From positions 1 through 52,077 of the forward strand of contig CAZIKB010000033.1 in assembly GCA_964539665.1 (NCBI GenBank): a stretch of 52,077 nucleotides of DNA, in the 5' to 3' direction. How positions within the stretch are numbered: position 1 is the first letter of the stretch; each line of letters starts with the position of its first letter. A program made the translations under genes and the position numbers. Source of the stretch: CAZIKB01 sp964539665. GTDB lineage: Bacteria; Zhuqueibacterota; Zhuqueibacteria; Oceanimicrobiales; Oceanimicrobiaceae. Shown here in pieces: positions 26,380 through 36,000 of the stretch. The notes under the pieces are model-generated. The model saw only the letters and a list, made by a program, of their open reading frames with translations. It did not search any database and was not told the DNA's origin.

Positions 26380-27075
26380 ATGAACCTTACTCACACGAAT
26401 CAAAATATAACCCAAAATCACAACATAAAGGCTGTTTGTTTTGATGCTGGAAGTACTTTGGTTTTTCCAGATTATTATTTTATTCAAAAATTGTTAACTC
26501 AATACGGAGTCAGTACGACTGTTGACAGACTGAAAGAGACTGAATATGAAGCAAAATTTGCTGCGCATAAGACCAGAAGCAGTAAGCCCTGGAAAATTTA
26601 TTTTGGTACTTGGTTTAAAAGTGCGGGAGTAAAAGAGGATGATTTCCCGGAAATATTTAATGAATTGTGGCAAAGACATCGTCAAAGAAATCTGTGGAGT
26701 CTGCTTGATAAAGATGCCGTGGAAACTTTAACTGAGTTAAAAAATCAAAACTATCAACTGGGCGTCATTTCCAATTCAGATGGTAGATTGAAGCATTTGT
26801 TTGAGGAGCTTGAAATACTAAAATATTTCGATGTTATTGTAGATTCTGATTTAATTGGCATTCGTAAGCCAGATAAGGCTATTTTTCATTATGCTTTGAC
26901 TAAATTGAACCTTCAACCAGACGCTGTATTATACATTGGCGATTCTTATGAAATAGACATTGTGGGCGCTCAGAATGCAGGGCTAAATTCTGTTTTGTTC
27001 GATCCTCTGGGAAATTTCAATCATCTTAATTGTCTAAAAATAAATCGATTAAAACAACTATTTGACTTAATATAA
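26380..27075 (+). CDS. HAD-superfamily hydrolase
   Basis: A 231-residue HAD phosphatase-like enzyme. Motif I is VCFDAGSTL with nucleophile Asp21 and Gly where many members have the second Asp, as in the REG-2/HDHD3-like group. Motif II is VISNSDG, motif III the lysine in IRKPDKAIF, motif IV GDSYEIDIVGA. The cap (about 30-110) is helical. The substrate is not predictable. It lies 92 bp after RNase Z on the same strand. Family assignment is sound; dephosphorylation is likely but not certain given the changed motif I. Confidence 0.85.
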   Translation: MNLTHTNQNITQNHNIKAVCFDAGSTLVFPDYYFIQKLLTQYGVSTTVDRLKETEYEAKFAAHKTRSSKPWKIYFGTWFKSAGVKEDDFPEIFNELWQRHRQRNLWSLLDKDAVETLTELKNQNYQLGVISNSDGRLKHLFEELEILKYFDVIVDSDLIGIRKPDKAIFHYALTKLNLQPDAVLYIGDSYEIDIVGAQNAGLNSVLFDPLGNFNHLNCLKINRLKQLFDLI

Positions 27076-27124
27076 CCTAAAATTCTACAATGAACCGATA
27101 GACATCAAATAAGGGGCACACATC

Positions 27125-27352
27125 ATGGACCGGTTTATCGAATTTGAACAAGAGGTAAACATTGACGAGCTACAGCGGATTCTGTCACAAAATAATCCAG
27201 GCATTATGATTCTTAGACATTCAAAACTTACTGGAACGGTTAAGGTTCGCACAAACGGCAACTTAAACAAACGAGACATAAAACGCGCATTTTTGCCTTA
27301 CAAAGTTAAGAAAATACATGATGATTTTCCAATAAATGGCGTTATGAAATAA
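27125..27352 (+). CDS. Small conserved-looking protein of unknown function (75 aa)
   Basis: ATG 27125 follows AGGGG by about 9 bases. The product has 75 residues, mixed charge, no membrane helix, and reads as a compact alpha/beta protein (IDELQRILSQNN, then IMILRHSKLTGTVKVRT and KRDIKRAFLPYKVKKI). I do not recognise a family. It lies 49 bp downstream of the HAD gene on the same strand and may be the last gene of that transcript. Confidence 0.5.
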   Translation: MDRFIEFEQEVNIDELQRILSQNNPGIMILRHSKLTGTVKVRTNGNLNKRDIKRAFLPYKVKKIHDDFPINGVMK

Positions 27353-27433
27353 GTCGGATAAGTGGAAAATTCAGGAGATTGGATTCAAACAAAAGGAGTG
27401 TTTGTGTATTTTGGCTTTCTACTTCGTGGCATG

Positions 27434-27472
27434 TGGTATGAAGGTATAAGGGTGTAGGGTATAAGGTATAAG
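27434..27472. repeat. Low-complexity GGTATAAGG-type repeat
   Basis: Several near copies of GGTATAAG occur side by side (GGTATGAAGGTATAAGG, then AGGGTATAAGGTATAAG) in a 268-bp gap upstream of the first dehydrogenase. No coding or folding signal is evident. Such purine-rich repeats may vary in number between strains. Confidence 0.45.
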
Positions 27473-27620
27473 TGGGAATATAAAATATCATCCTTCCCTG
27501 TTTCATTATAGCTCTTTTACTTTTTAAATGGATTTTTACTTGACTTTAGAATCTTATTTTAATATTTTTTTGTTTCAAAACTTGTAGAATTTCGAGTTAC
27601 ACATTCTAAGTGAGGGAGCA

Positions 27621-28646
27621 ATGAAAACATACTATCTGGTTGAACCAGGTTGTATTGAATTACGTGATATTCCAGCACCTGTTGCTAAAAATGGCGACAT
27701 GGTCATCAAAGTAGAAACCGCCTTAACCTGTGGCACTGATTTAAAGGCCTACAGGCGCGGCCATCCCAAAATGCCCATGCCTACTCCGTTCGGGCATGAA
27801 TTTTCCGGAATAATTGTTGACGCTGGCTCATGCGCGAACGGATATCGTGAAGGTGACCCTGTTATGGGTGTAAATACCGCGCCATGTGGAACCTGCTATT
27901 ATTGTAAAAGAAATCAGGGAAACCTGTGTGCTGCCAGCATGAATGAAATGGTATTGGGCGCGTATGCAGAATTTGTTAAAATACCCCGCCGAATTGTTGA
28001 AAATAATTTATTCAAAAAACCACCTTCTCTTTCTTATGCAACAGCGGCTATTTTAGAACCACTGGCATGCGTGGTGCATGGTATTGAACCTTTAAATATC
28101 AAACCAGAAGATACAGTACTGATAGTTGGGGCAGGTGCGATTGGTTTGCTTCACATTCTTTTGGCAAAATTAAAGGGTGCGCATAAAATAATCGTTGCCG
28201 GAAAACATGACTCCCGATTAAAACTGGCGAGAGAAATAGGCGCAAATGCAATCATTGATTCGAATTCTGAAAACACAGTTGAATCTGTTTTAGAGTTGAC
28301 CAATGGATTTGGGGCAAACTGGGTGTTCGAATGCACGGGACGCCCTGAGGTATGGGAACAATCAGTATATATGGTTTCCAGGGGAGGTACGGTGGTATTA
28401 TTTGGAGGTTGTCCAACCGGCACAAGTTTAACTTTTGATACAGCCCGCCTGCATTATGATGAGATTTCTCTGGTCGGGACTTTTCATTTTACTCCCAGAG
28501 ATGTTTTGAAAGCGTATGAATTGTTAGCCGACGAGCAAATTGAGGTAAAGAAACTCATTACAGGCGTTTATCCTCTAAATGACCTGTTGAAGGCATTTAA
28601 TTTGCTTATCGATGGGAAAGGAATTAAGTTTGCAATCCAACCTTAG
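27621..28646 (+). CDS. Zinc-dependent medium-chain dehydrogenase (first of two)
   Basis: A 341-residue medium-chain dehydrogenase/reductase. The catalytic zinc site is CGTD (C38) with GHEF (H59) and the structural zinc site is CGTCYYCKRNQGNLC. The NAD(P)-binding motif is VGAGAIGLLHILLAK. It resembles sorbitol, galactitol-phosphate and threonine dehydrogenases; the substrate is unknown. A good AGGGAG lies just before ATG. A second, clearly paralogous enzyme follows after 72 bp, then a cupin and a Memo-like protein, which suggests one oxidative pathway. Confidence 0.88.
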   Translation: MKTYYLVEPGCIELRDIPAPVAKNGDMVIKVETALTCGTDLKAYRRGHPKMPMPTPFGHEFSGIIVDAGSCANGYREGDPVMGVNTAPCGTCYYCKRNQGNLCAASMNEMVLGAYAEFVKIPRRIVENNLFKKPPSLSYATAAILEPLACVVHGIEPLNIKPEDTVLIVGAGAIGLLHILLAKLKGAHKIIVAGKHDSRLKLAREIGANAIIDSNSENTVESVLELTNGFGANWVFECTGRPEVWEQSVYMVSRGGTVVLFGGCPTGTSLTFDTARLHYDEISLVGTFHFTPRDVLKAYELLADEQIEVKKLITGVYPLNDLLKAFNLLIDGKGIKFAIQP

Positions 28647-28718
28647 CTTCTCGCTAACCAGGTCTGACTCTATTTTTCAACCATGAAAAAACCATCCTTT
28701 TAAAAAATATGAACATCA

Positions 28719-29744
28719 ATGAAAGCGGCTAAACTCTACAGTTTAAAAGACATTAGAATAGAGGATACTCCTATTCCTGAAATAGCTTCAGATGAAGCTT
28801 TGGTGCGTATGAAAGCATGCGGAATTTGCGGTAGCGATACCATGGATTGGTATGTTGCTAAAAAAGCGCCTTTTTTCTTAGGTCATGAACCAACCGGCAT
28901 TATTGAGAAAGTAGGCGGTGACGTTGAGAATTTTAAAGAAGGGGATCGGGTTTTTGTGCATCACCATGCGCCCTGTTTTAATTGTAAATACTGCCGAAAA
29001 CAGCAATATTCTATTTGTCCCACCTGGAAAGCATCAAAAATATTGCCGGGCGGAATAGCAGAGTTTTTTCGTGTGCCAAATACTAACCTGCAAGGCGATA
29101 CACATAAGCTGCCAGCTTCGTTTTCTTTTGAGGACGGTTCTCTGATTGAGCCCACCGCCTGTGTTGTAAAATCCTTAAAGAAATCTGGCTTGGCGACTGA
29201 AAAAGACTGCATCCTGATAATAGGTCTGGGCTCCACCGGACTGATGCACATTTTACTGGCTCGACACTATGGCGCAAAACAAATTATTGGCGCTGATTTA
29301 GTGCCATATCGTTTAAACAGGGCTTTAGAATTTGGAGCAGACGCTGTTGTAAATGTAGCAACAGAAAATTTAGTCGAAAAAGTGTCTGAGCTGACAAAGG
29401 GTCAATTGGCAGATTTAGTGATTGTGGGGCCGGGTACTGCAAAGGCCATGGAAACCGGTTTGTCCTGCGTAGGTAAAGGGGGTTCGGTGGTATTTTTTAC
29501 ACCAACTCCTGATGATGAAGTGATAAGCATTAATCCATTTCATCTTTATTTTAATGAAATCAATTTGTTCAGTAGTTACTCCTGCGGACCGAATGATACC
29601 CTGGAAGCAATAAGTTTAATTGAAAATAGAATCGTGAGTGCCGAAAAATTAATAACCCATAGTTTTACTCTGGAGCAGACCCAAGAAGCTGTTGATGTAG
29701 CGATTCGTGCAAATGAATCATTGAAAATTATTGTGAGTAATTAA
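28719..29744 (+). CDS. Zinc-dependent medium-chain dehydrogenase (second of two)
   Basis: A 341-residue paralogue of the preceding enzyme with the same length. Catalytic zinc site CGSD (in CGICGSDTMDW) with GHEPTG; structural zinc site CFNCKYCRKQQYSIC; cofactor motif IGLGSTGLMHILLARHYGAKQIIG. The HHHAPC stretch before the structural site is histidine-rich. Best compared with sorbitol/threonine-dehydrogenase-like proteins. It lies 31 bp upstream of the cupin gene. That two dehydrogenases of equal size are kept side by side suggests successive oxidations, or oxidation and reduction, of a polyol or sugar derivative; this is inference. Confidence 0.88.
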   Translation: MKAAKLYSLKDIRIEDTPIPEIASDEALVRMKACGICGSDTMDWYVAKKAPFFLGHEPTGIIEKVGGDVENFKEGDRVFVHHHAPCFNCKYCRKQQYSICPTWKASKILPGGIAEFFRVPNTNLQGDTHKLPASFSFEDGSLIEPTACVVKSLKKSGLATEKDCILIIGLGSTGLMHILLARHYGAKQIIGADLVPYRLNRALEFGADAVVNVATENLVEKVSELTKGQLADLVIVGPGTAKAMETGLSCVGKGGSVVFFTPTPDDEVISINPFHLYFNEINLFSSYSCGPNDTLEAISLIENRIVSAEKLITHSFTLEQTQEAVDVAIRANESLKIIVSN

Positions 29745-29775
29745 CTTTCAGTGCGGATAATATTGTTTTTATTAA

Positions 29776-30164
29776 TTGAATAAAATGAGTAAAATTCATA
29801 AATTCGAAGGCAAGAATGGCAATTTTAAGTGGGATGGGGTAGATATAGAAACCTATCCAAATGATCTTGCGAACAATGTTACAAAGCAAGAAATGCTTGG
29901 ATTAAAAGAGGGCGCTAAGAATTTTGCAGTCCGATATTTTGAAGTGGCGGCAGGCAGCCACACCTATTTAGACAGTCATGAACATGACCACGGGGTTGTG
30001 ATTATACGTGGACGCGGTGAAGTTCTTTTGGATAAAAACAAATATGACATACAATACGGTGACGCCATTTTCATATCACCGTTTGAGAACATCAATTTGT
30101 GAATAATTTCAAAGAGCCATTGGGCTTTATTTGTGTAATACCACCTAAAATGAAACCTGTATGA
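29776..30164 (+). pseudogene. Cupin-domain protein with a probable one-base deletion near its 3' end
   Basis: ATG 29776 opens a single-domain cupin with metal-type motif SHTYLDSHEHDHGVVIIRGRG spread over about residues 62-83, then GDAIFISPFE. In the written frame it stops at 30102 after ENINL. Restoring one base near 30085-30087 gives SPFEEHQFVN and continues to PPKMKPV with a stop at 30162-30164, ending in a typical cupin P-x-E-x-HQF turn. The restored stop overlaps the next gene's ATG by four bases. Both facts say the longer 129-residue form is the true gene. Small cupins may be isomerases, epimerases or metal sensors. Real mutation and sequencing error cannot be separated here. Confidence 0.75.
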
Positions 30165-31402
30165 ATGCGAAAAATTTAGATTATCCTAAAATTCGTTTTG
30201 TTGATGCATTTCCCGTAGAAACCGAACAAGGCAATATGATAGGATTGCGTGATCCGAGTGGAATTGCCTCCCAGGTGTTTGTTCTTTCTCCAGATATTTT
30301 TTATTTACTGCAATTTTTTGATGGTAAACATTCCAATATTGATATATGTTATAAGTATTCAGAGTTTTTTGGAAATTTTCTTTACGAAGAGCAGTTGTCT
30401 CAAATCCTGCAGAGTTTAGATACCCATCTTTTTTTAGAAAATCAAAATTATCTTGATAAACTAAGAACAATAGAGGATGATTTTAAAGCTTTACCTTTTC
30501 GTCCGGCAATCCATGCCGGACAAAGCTATGATTCAGATCCTGTTAAGCTTCGAAATCAAATTAAAAGTTTCTTTACCTCCGCACAGGGTGCCTGTGTGCC
30601 AGTTTTAACGACCGGGAAAAAAGCAATCAAAGGGCTAATTGCTCCCCATATCGATTTGAAAGCAGGAGGACCTTGTTATTCTTTTGCATATAAAGATTTA
30701 GCTGAATCTACTGGCGCTGATTGTTTTATCATATTGGGAACCGGCCATTCAGTTTTGAAAAATTTATATTCGACTTTAAGTAAAGATTTTGACACTCCTT
30801 TGGGAATAGCCAACTGTGATTTAGAGTTTCAAAAACTTTTAACTGCTAACTATGGTGGGGATGTTAATTCAGAAATACTTTCCCATAAAACAGAACATAC
30901 TATTGAATTCCAGTTGATTTTTTTACAATATTTATATCAAAATAATCTCGATTTTACTTTCGTACCAATCTTAAGTTCCTTTTCTTATCATATGTTGGAC
31001 AGAAATCAATTTCCAAAAGAAAGGAAAATTATAGATAGTTTCATTTCGGCATTACGAAAAACCATAGACCAATTTGGCAAAAAAGTTTGTTTAATTGCAA
31101 GCGCCGACCTGTCACATGTGGGGCCACGTTATGGAGACCAGGATTCACCCGATGCATCCTTCCTGGCTCAGGTTACTGAATTAGATCACAAGATCCTCAA
31201 TTATGTTGAAAAATTGGATGGTGATGGATTTTATCGCTGTATTGAAGAATATCAGGATCAATACCGGGTTTGCGGTTTTTCATCGATTTACACGCTTTTA
31301 AATGTTGTTGATGCGAAAAAAAGCAAATTGCTTGATTATTCAAAAACCGTGGTTGATTCTCATAATTCTACCGTGACCTTTGCCAGTATGGTTTTTAAGT
31401 GA
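30161..31402 (+). CDS. Memo-like protein (AmmeMemoRadiSam system protein B family)
   Basis: A 413-residue protein with two parts. Residues about 1-110 form a winged-helix-like N-terminal domain (DPSGIASQVFVLSPDIFYLLQFFDG). Residues about 155-410 are the Memo fold: LIAPHIDLKAGGPCYSFAY, ILGTGHS, SHKTEHTIEFQLIFLQY and ASADLSHVGPRYGD supply the conserved His, Asp and Cys-region metal ligands. Memo proteins resemble class III extradiol dioxygenases and bind metal. No AMMECR1 or radical SAM partner is in the window. Start overlaps the restored cupin stop as ATGA, so the two are translationally coupled. Confidence 0.88.
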   Translation: MNAKNLDYPKIRFVDAFPVETEQGNMIGLRDPSGIASQVFVLSPDIFYLLQFFDGKHSNIDICYKYSEFFGNFLYEEQLSQILQSLDTHLFLENQNYLDKLRTIEDDFKALPFRPAIHAGQSYDSDPVKLRNQIKSFFTSAQGACVPVLTTGKKAIKGLIAPHIDLKAGGPCYSFAYKDLAESTGADCFIILGTGHSVLKNLYSTLSKDFDTPLGIANCDLEFQKLLTANYGGDVNSEILSHKTEHTIEFQLIFLQYLYQNNLDFTFVPILSSFSYHMLDRNQFPKERKIIDSFISALRKTIDQFGKKVCLIASADLSHVGPRYGDQDSPDASFLAQVTELDHKILNYVEKLDGDGFYRCIEEYQDQYRVCGFSSIYTLLNVVDAKKSKLLDYSKTVVDSHNSTVTFASMVFK

Positions 31403-31475
31403 TATATAGAAAGTTTTGTTAATCTGAATAAATCACTCATCAGCGTAATAATGATTTTGTTGATTAAGTGTTGGC

Positions 31476-31563
31476 AAACCTTCCGAAGGTTTGTTGAGTA
31501 ACAGTATGTAGTGTGACAAATCAAATAAAAACATTTATTTTAGAATAAACCTTCGGAAGGTTG
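31476..31563. repeat. REPIN-like pair of inverted palindromes
   Basis: AAACCTTCCGAAGGTTT (31476-31492) and its inverse AAACCTTCGGAAGGTTG (31547-31563) lie 54 bases apart. Each copy is itself a palindrome apart from its central base. The layout matches the pair inside 7331-7470 although the sequence is unrelated. It sits between the Memo-like gene and the ArsR-type regulator, with no coding potential. Confidence 0.65.
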
Positions 31564-31690
31564 CTTCTTCACCAGCGGGTTAATGAATCCAACAGATGGT
31601 TATTATAATTGCTCTACTGTTGCATTGCTATATTGTTTAACTGCTTGATTAGTAATAATGCAACAATTTGATTTAAAATCAAACTGAACA

Positions 31691-32074
31691 ATGAAAATAA
31701 AAAACCGTCAAAAACTTCAAACTGAATTCAGTGAATTCTTCCCGGAAGATTATATTAAACAGGCCGTGAAGGTTCTGAAGTTAATTGGCGAAGAAAATAA
31801 ACTACGAATCATGCTGCTTCTGGCTAAGGAAGGGCCATGCATCGTTACAAAAATTTCTGAAAAGTTGCATATTAATCAAACCACATTAAGCCACCACCTT
31901 TGCCTGCTGCGAAATGCCGACCTCGTCACGACCAACCGGGAAGGCAAAAATGTATTTTATGACGTCAACGATGCGATCTGGCGTGAAATGGGCAAGCAGT
32001 TTTTCGATTATCTTCAGAAGGGGAATGATATTCATATTCTGGGTAAATTTGTGTTGAAGCGTCTGAGTAAATGA
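31691..32074 (+). CDS. ArsR-type winged-helix transcriptional regulator
   Basis: A 127-residue regulator. The helix-turn-helix is LKLIGEENKLRIMLLLAKEGPCIVTKISEKLHINQTTLSHHLCLLRNADLVTTNREGKNVFYDV over residues about 29-95, typical of ArsR-family dimers. No metal-binding CxC in the recognition helix is present, so it probably does not sense arsenic-type metals in the classic way. No ribosome binding site is evident before ATG. No obvious target gene adjoins; a toxin-antitoxin pair follows 171 bp downstream. Confidence 0.85.
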   Translation: MKIKNRQKLQTEFSEFFPEDYIKQAVKVLKLIGEENKLRIMLLLAKEGPCIVTKISEKLHINQTTLSHHLCLLRNADLVTTNREGKNVFYDVNDAIWREMGKQFFDYLQKGNDIHILGKFVLKRLSK

Positions 32075-32245
32075 GAAGGTTTCCAATTGGGTCCTGATTC
32101 ACCAATTCAAAAAACATCATGCGTATTTGTCCCATTCACAGCGCTACGAAAGCCTGACTTCCATAAACCTTCTACATTGCTTTTCAAAGATTCATTTCAT
32201 ATATTATAAATAGTGTAATATTCCTTTTAACAGTGAGGTAAATGC

Positions 32246-32494
32246 ATGGAAAATGCTTTAACATTTCTTGAAAATTTGACGCGTGAAACACACAAACAGG
32301 AGTCAGAAGTTATTTCTATGGCTTTTCAGGCTGGTCTAAAACAACTTTGGCGAGAGCATATTTTAGGTCAATATCTCAGCGGTAAGATATCCAGGCATGA
32401 CGCGGTTGAATCGGTTGGTATTGATTGGGTAGAATTGGCTGAGCGACAACACAAGGCAACAATGGAGGACCTATCCTGGGCGCTAAAAAAATAA
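32246..32494 (+). CDS. UPF0175-like antitoxin
   Basis: An 82-residue helical protein. The middle is reminiscent of UPF0175 antitoxins (GQYLSGKISRHDAVESVGIDWVELAERQHKATMEDLSWALKK), with a helix-turn-helix-like stretch around ISRHDAVESVGI. A GAGG lies about 8 bases before ATG. Its 3' end overlaps the start of the PIN-like toxin gene. It would bind and neutralise that toxin and probably regulate the operon. Typical members are of similar length. Confidence 0.7.
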   Translation: MENALTFLENLTRETHKQESEVISMAFQAGLKQLWREHILGQYLSGKISRHDAVESVGIDWVELAERQHKATMEDLSWALKK

Positions 32495-32967
32495 GTGTTG
32501 TTTCGGATACAGGGCCACTGATTCACCTGTCTGAAATTGGATGCATAATATTACTATCACAGTTTCAGCAGATATTTGTGCCAGAAAGCGTGCATCAAGA
32601 ATATAAAAAGCATGAAGGCGATATCGAACCTAATGTATTTTCTTTAAAGAATATTAAGCAAATGTCTGTTGAAAGCGAAAAACATGAAAAATTCATCCGT
32701 GAACATAAGCTTGAAAAATTGCATATGGGCGAAACTGAATGTTTGTATCTTTGTAAAAACCTGCCAATCGATGTGATTTTGACAAATGACTTAGCGGTTA
32801 GAGATACTGCAAGTGAATTAGATATTACACCAGTCGGCTCAATTGGTGTAATTGTTAAGGCATATCGAGAGAATAGATTAACTTTTGCACACGCAGAAAA
32901 ATACATTTTTGATTTGTATGAAATAAGCAGTCTTTTTGTAACCAGAGCGATTGTTGAATTGGTTTAA
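32476..32967 (+). CDS. DUF3368/PIN-like toxin with a non-canonical start
   Basis: About 163 residues. The conserved N-terminus VVSDTGPLIHLSEIG begins upstream of any ATG, GTG or TTG in frame: the frame is closed by a stop near 32440 and the first ordinary start (GTG 32578) would delete the first conserved aspartate. GGAGG at 32464-32468 is well placed for CTG 32476; ATC 32473 or ATA 32491 are alternatives. PIN-like acidic residues are present: D in SDTGPL, E in MGETECLYL, two D in TNDLAVRDTA. Such toxins are ribonucleases. It overlaps the antitoxin stop (32492-32494), so translation is coupled. Coordinates assume the CTG start. Confidence 0.7.
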   Translation: MGAKKISVVSDTGPLIHLSEIGCIILLSQFQQIFVPESVHQEYKKHEGDIEPNVFSLKNIKQMSVESEKHEKFIREHKLEKLHMGETECLYLCKNLPIDVILTNDLAVRDTASELDITPVGSIGVIVKAYRENRLTFAHAEKYIFDLYEISSLFVTRAIVELV

Positions 32968-33062
32968 AAGAATTAAAGAAATACCAATATCGGAATGACA
33001 TTTAATCCTGTCGCAAAATTAGAAATAATATGTTGCGCAGTTAATTCTTTAGGGATAATAGA

Positions 33063-36000
33063 CTACTCCGCCTTCAAAGCCGGCAGCAGGGGAGTTCTGA
33101 GAGCTATCGAAACTGCTGCACTACTGGCCAGCATGCCGATCAAAAAAACCACGACCAAAGTCAGGGAAAGAGATAACCAGGGGACTTGCGAGGCGCTGCT
33201 CAGTACATGTGGAGCTACCGCGATGATTGCCGAGATGCTGCCAATCATGATGCCAAGCAAAAGTAAAAAGCCATTTTCAACCACAACCATGAGCGCTAAA
33301 GTTGACCTGCGAAAGCCAAAAGCTCGTAGCGTGGCCAGCTCCCCTCTTCTTTCAATGACATTCCTAATGAGTATCATTCCCAGGCCGAGCGTTCCCAGCA
33401 GCAAGCCAAGTCCTCCAAGCGTTTGAAAGGTCGAAAGGTAGGTGTTTTCAACCGCCTGAAAACTCGCTAATTTTTCGGCGGTAGTGGTAATGTCAAAACC
33501 GTAGTCTGAAAGCGTTTTCTCTAAAATATGGGCGCTTTGGTTCATCTGTTCTGCTGCGGTTTCTACCAAAAAGTAAGAATAGCCATTTTGACCGGGAAAA
33601 TGTTTCAGGAAATTTTCTTCAGAAATTAGGAGCTCACTCTGAAAGATGCTCTTTTGCAGCAAACCTACAAATCGTAGTTTTATTTCTTTACCAAATTCGT
33701 TTGTTATCGCGATATCGTTGCCAAGCCCCGAATGCAAAATCCAGGTCACGGAATTATCATCGCCAAAGGCTGGAATAACGTCAGGTTCGACATCCTGTTC
33801 AAGTAAACTCCAGGGATTAACCTGATCGTTTGTTTGAGTCTTAACCGTCTTTTTGAAACGAAATCCACCGCGATTTATCTCATCAGCCGTAACTCCAAGA
33901 ATACGCGGTTTTTGCACCTGATAAAGATTCAAACAACTGGTATCCTCGCCCGGCAGCAAGCGAAATGGATAGATTTTGGCCTGGCTCAAAATCTCGGAAT
34001 CGGCGTCCGAAAAGCCCAGTTCAAAACGGCCATTCCCGGTATTCAGGTCATAATGCAAAGGAATGTCCGCTTCGGCTATTAGCGAGAAACCTCCGGCGCC
34101 GGTATCTTTGTTGAGCGTCTCGGCGCCGAAATCCTGCCGAAAGGCTTCAACCGCGACAATCACGAAACAGGCACATCCCACCAGAGCGGCGCTGAGCATA
34201 CTGCGACCCGGATTTCGTGGGCTGTTTCTTGCCGCTATCCGGGCTATGGTCATAATACCTTGATTAGCTGAGATGGGTTTATGCTTCCCATGCAGCCAGA
34301 TTGAAAAGAATGCCAATCCTGAAATCAGTACAAGTGTTCCGATGCCAAAAAACAAACCAGCAGAAGAGGTGACATTCGCTGCAAATGCAAATCCAGTCAG
34401 AGTGATTGCCAGGGCTAAAGTTATAAAGGCGACCATTCTTCGCAATCGTCCTGTGCGGCCTTTTTTTAAAACAGACGTTACACCTGCAAGCAAACCAGGT
34501 GTAGGCACTTTGCTGAGTTTTCGGAATCCCAACCAGATGGATAGAAGGATAACCACAAGTGAAATGAAATATCCGAGTTCTAAACTTAAGGGCGTGATGT
34601 GTAAAAATAAAAATGGCGTACCAACCGCAGTCAACCACCAGGTTCGCAGCCCTACCATCATCAGCCAGGCATAAAAGATGGCGCCGCCTAAACCGATGAT
34701 AGCACCAATTGCGGCAATCAGCCCGCCTTCTTTCATAAATTGCATTCGGACTTTTCGAGTCGGGAAGCCCACAGAAAATAACATGCCGATTTCACTCGCC
34801 CGCTGCTCCACCCCCAGTCTGAAAAGCAATCCAACTAACATGGCCGCCGAGACAATGAGAAAAAGACTAAATCCAATAAAGAGTCCACTAAAGTCGGTTG
34901 CGCCGGCAGATGAGGCCAAACTTTGCTTTTTAAGAGGTTGAAAGATATAACCTAACTTTTCCGGGGTAATTTTTTCTAAAATTCTCTGTTCAAATTCATC
35001 AAGAGTGGTGAAGACATCTGAATCCGGCGCGGCGCCGATTCTTATCGAAGTTAAATTGCCAAACCGACTGCCCCACAATTGCTTGCCGGTTTCCTCAGAA
35101 ACAAAAGCTTTCGGTGTAGCGCGATATCTATCCCAATAGGCCTCATCTTTTGGTCGTATTAAACTCAGATCAACAGGAAATGGTGGGTCCCAATCGCTCA
35201 TATTATCAGCATCTGCTATACCTGGGAAATCGGGAGTCAGAGATTCATCTGCGGCCAAACCATTAAATGCCAGGATTCCTTTCAGTCTGAAACTGGTATG
35301 TTTTGTGATTAGATCATCTCGTGAACCCACGCCAAAATAACTCATTTCAATTGTTTCGCCCACCTGCACGCGCAAGTCATTAGCCGCCCAGGTATTTAAA
35401 AGGATTTCATCTGCGGCCAGTTTTGGGGCAGGCTGCCCATTTGTTAATTTCAGGGCGCCGAAGGGAGCGCCAATCGTTGGGTTCATTGCTGTCACGGTTG
35501 AATAGGGCAGCAGTCGGTCATTAGCCTGCATAGAATTAGCAAGGTATGTATAAATGGCAAGAGCCGGTGCGTTCAAATCACCGACTACGGAATTAGTCCA
35601 TTCAACGATTTGTGGCGACAGAATTGATTGCTCGCTTTCCAGGGTGAAAAAACTGTCATTTTCGATGATCTTCAATCCTAAATCCTCGAAATTCAAAATG
35701 GGAGTTAGGCGATTTTGTAATGACAGTGTTAAATCATTTTCCACTGCATTTGATTTTTGTGACACAAATATTGCGTTTACATCATTGTTTTGCTCTAAAG
35801 TTTTTTGGAAAACAGGTAGCAAAACATAAGCATTCATTGGCAGGATTTGATGTGGCGTTAAACTGAACCGGCCTATCCCCCTGTCTGGAATAATTTTGGT
35901 TAATGTGAAGCGCATAGTTTCGACTACGGCTTCCGTGTCTTTGTGCCCCAATAATGATCCCCTGGCAATGTCACTTGGCTTTTCAAAAGAAAGCAGAATC

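Noticed and set aside
32968..33062. A gene between the PIN-like toxin and the ABC permease
   Set aside because: The gap is only 95 bp and no frame has a start with a binding site.
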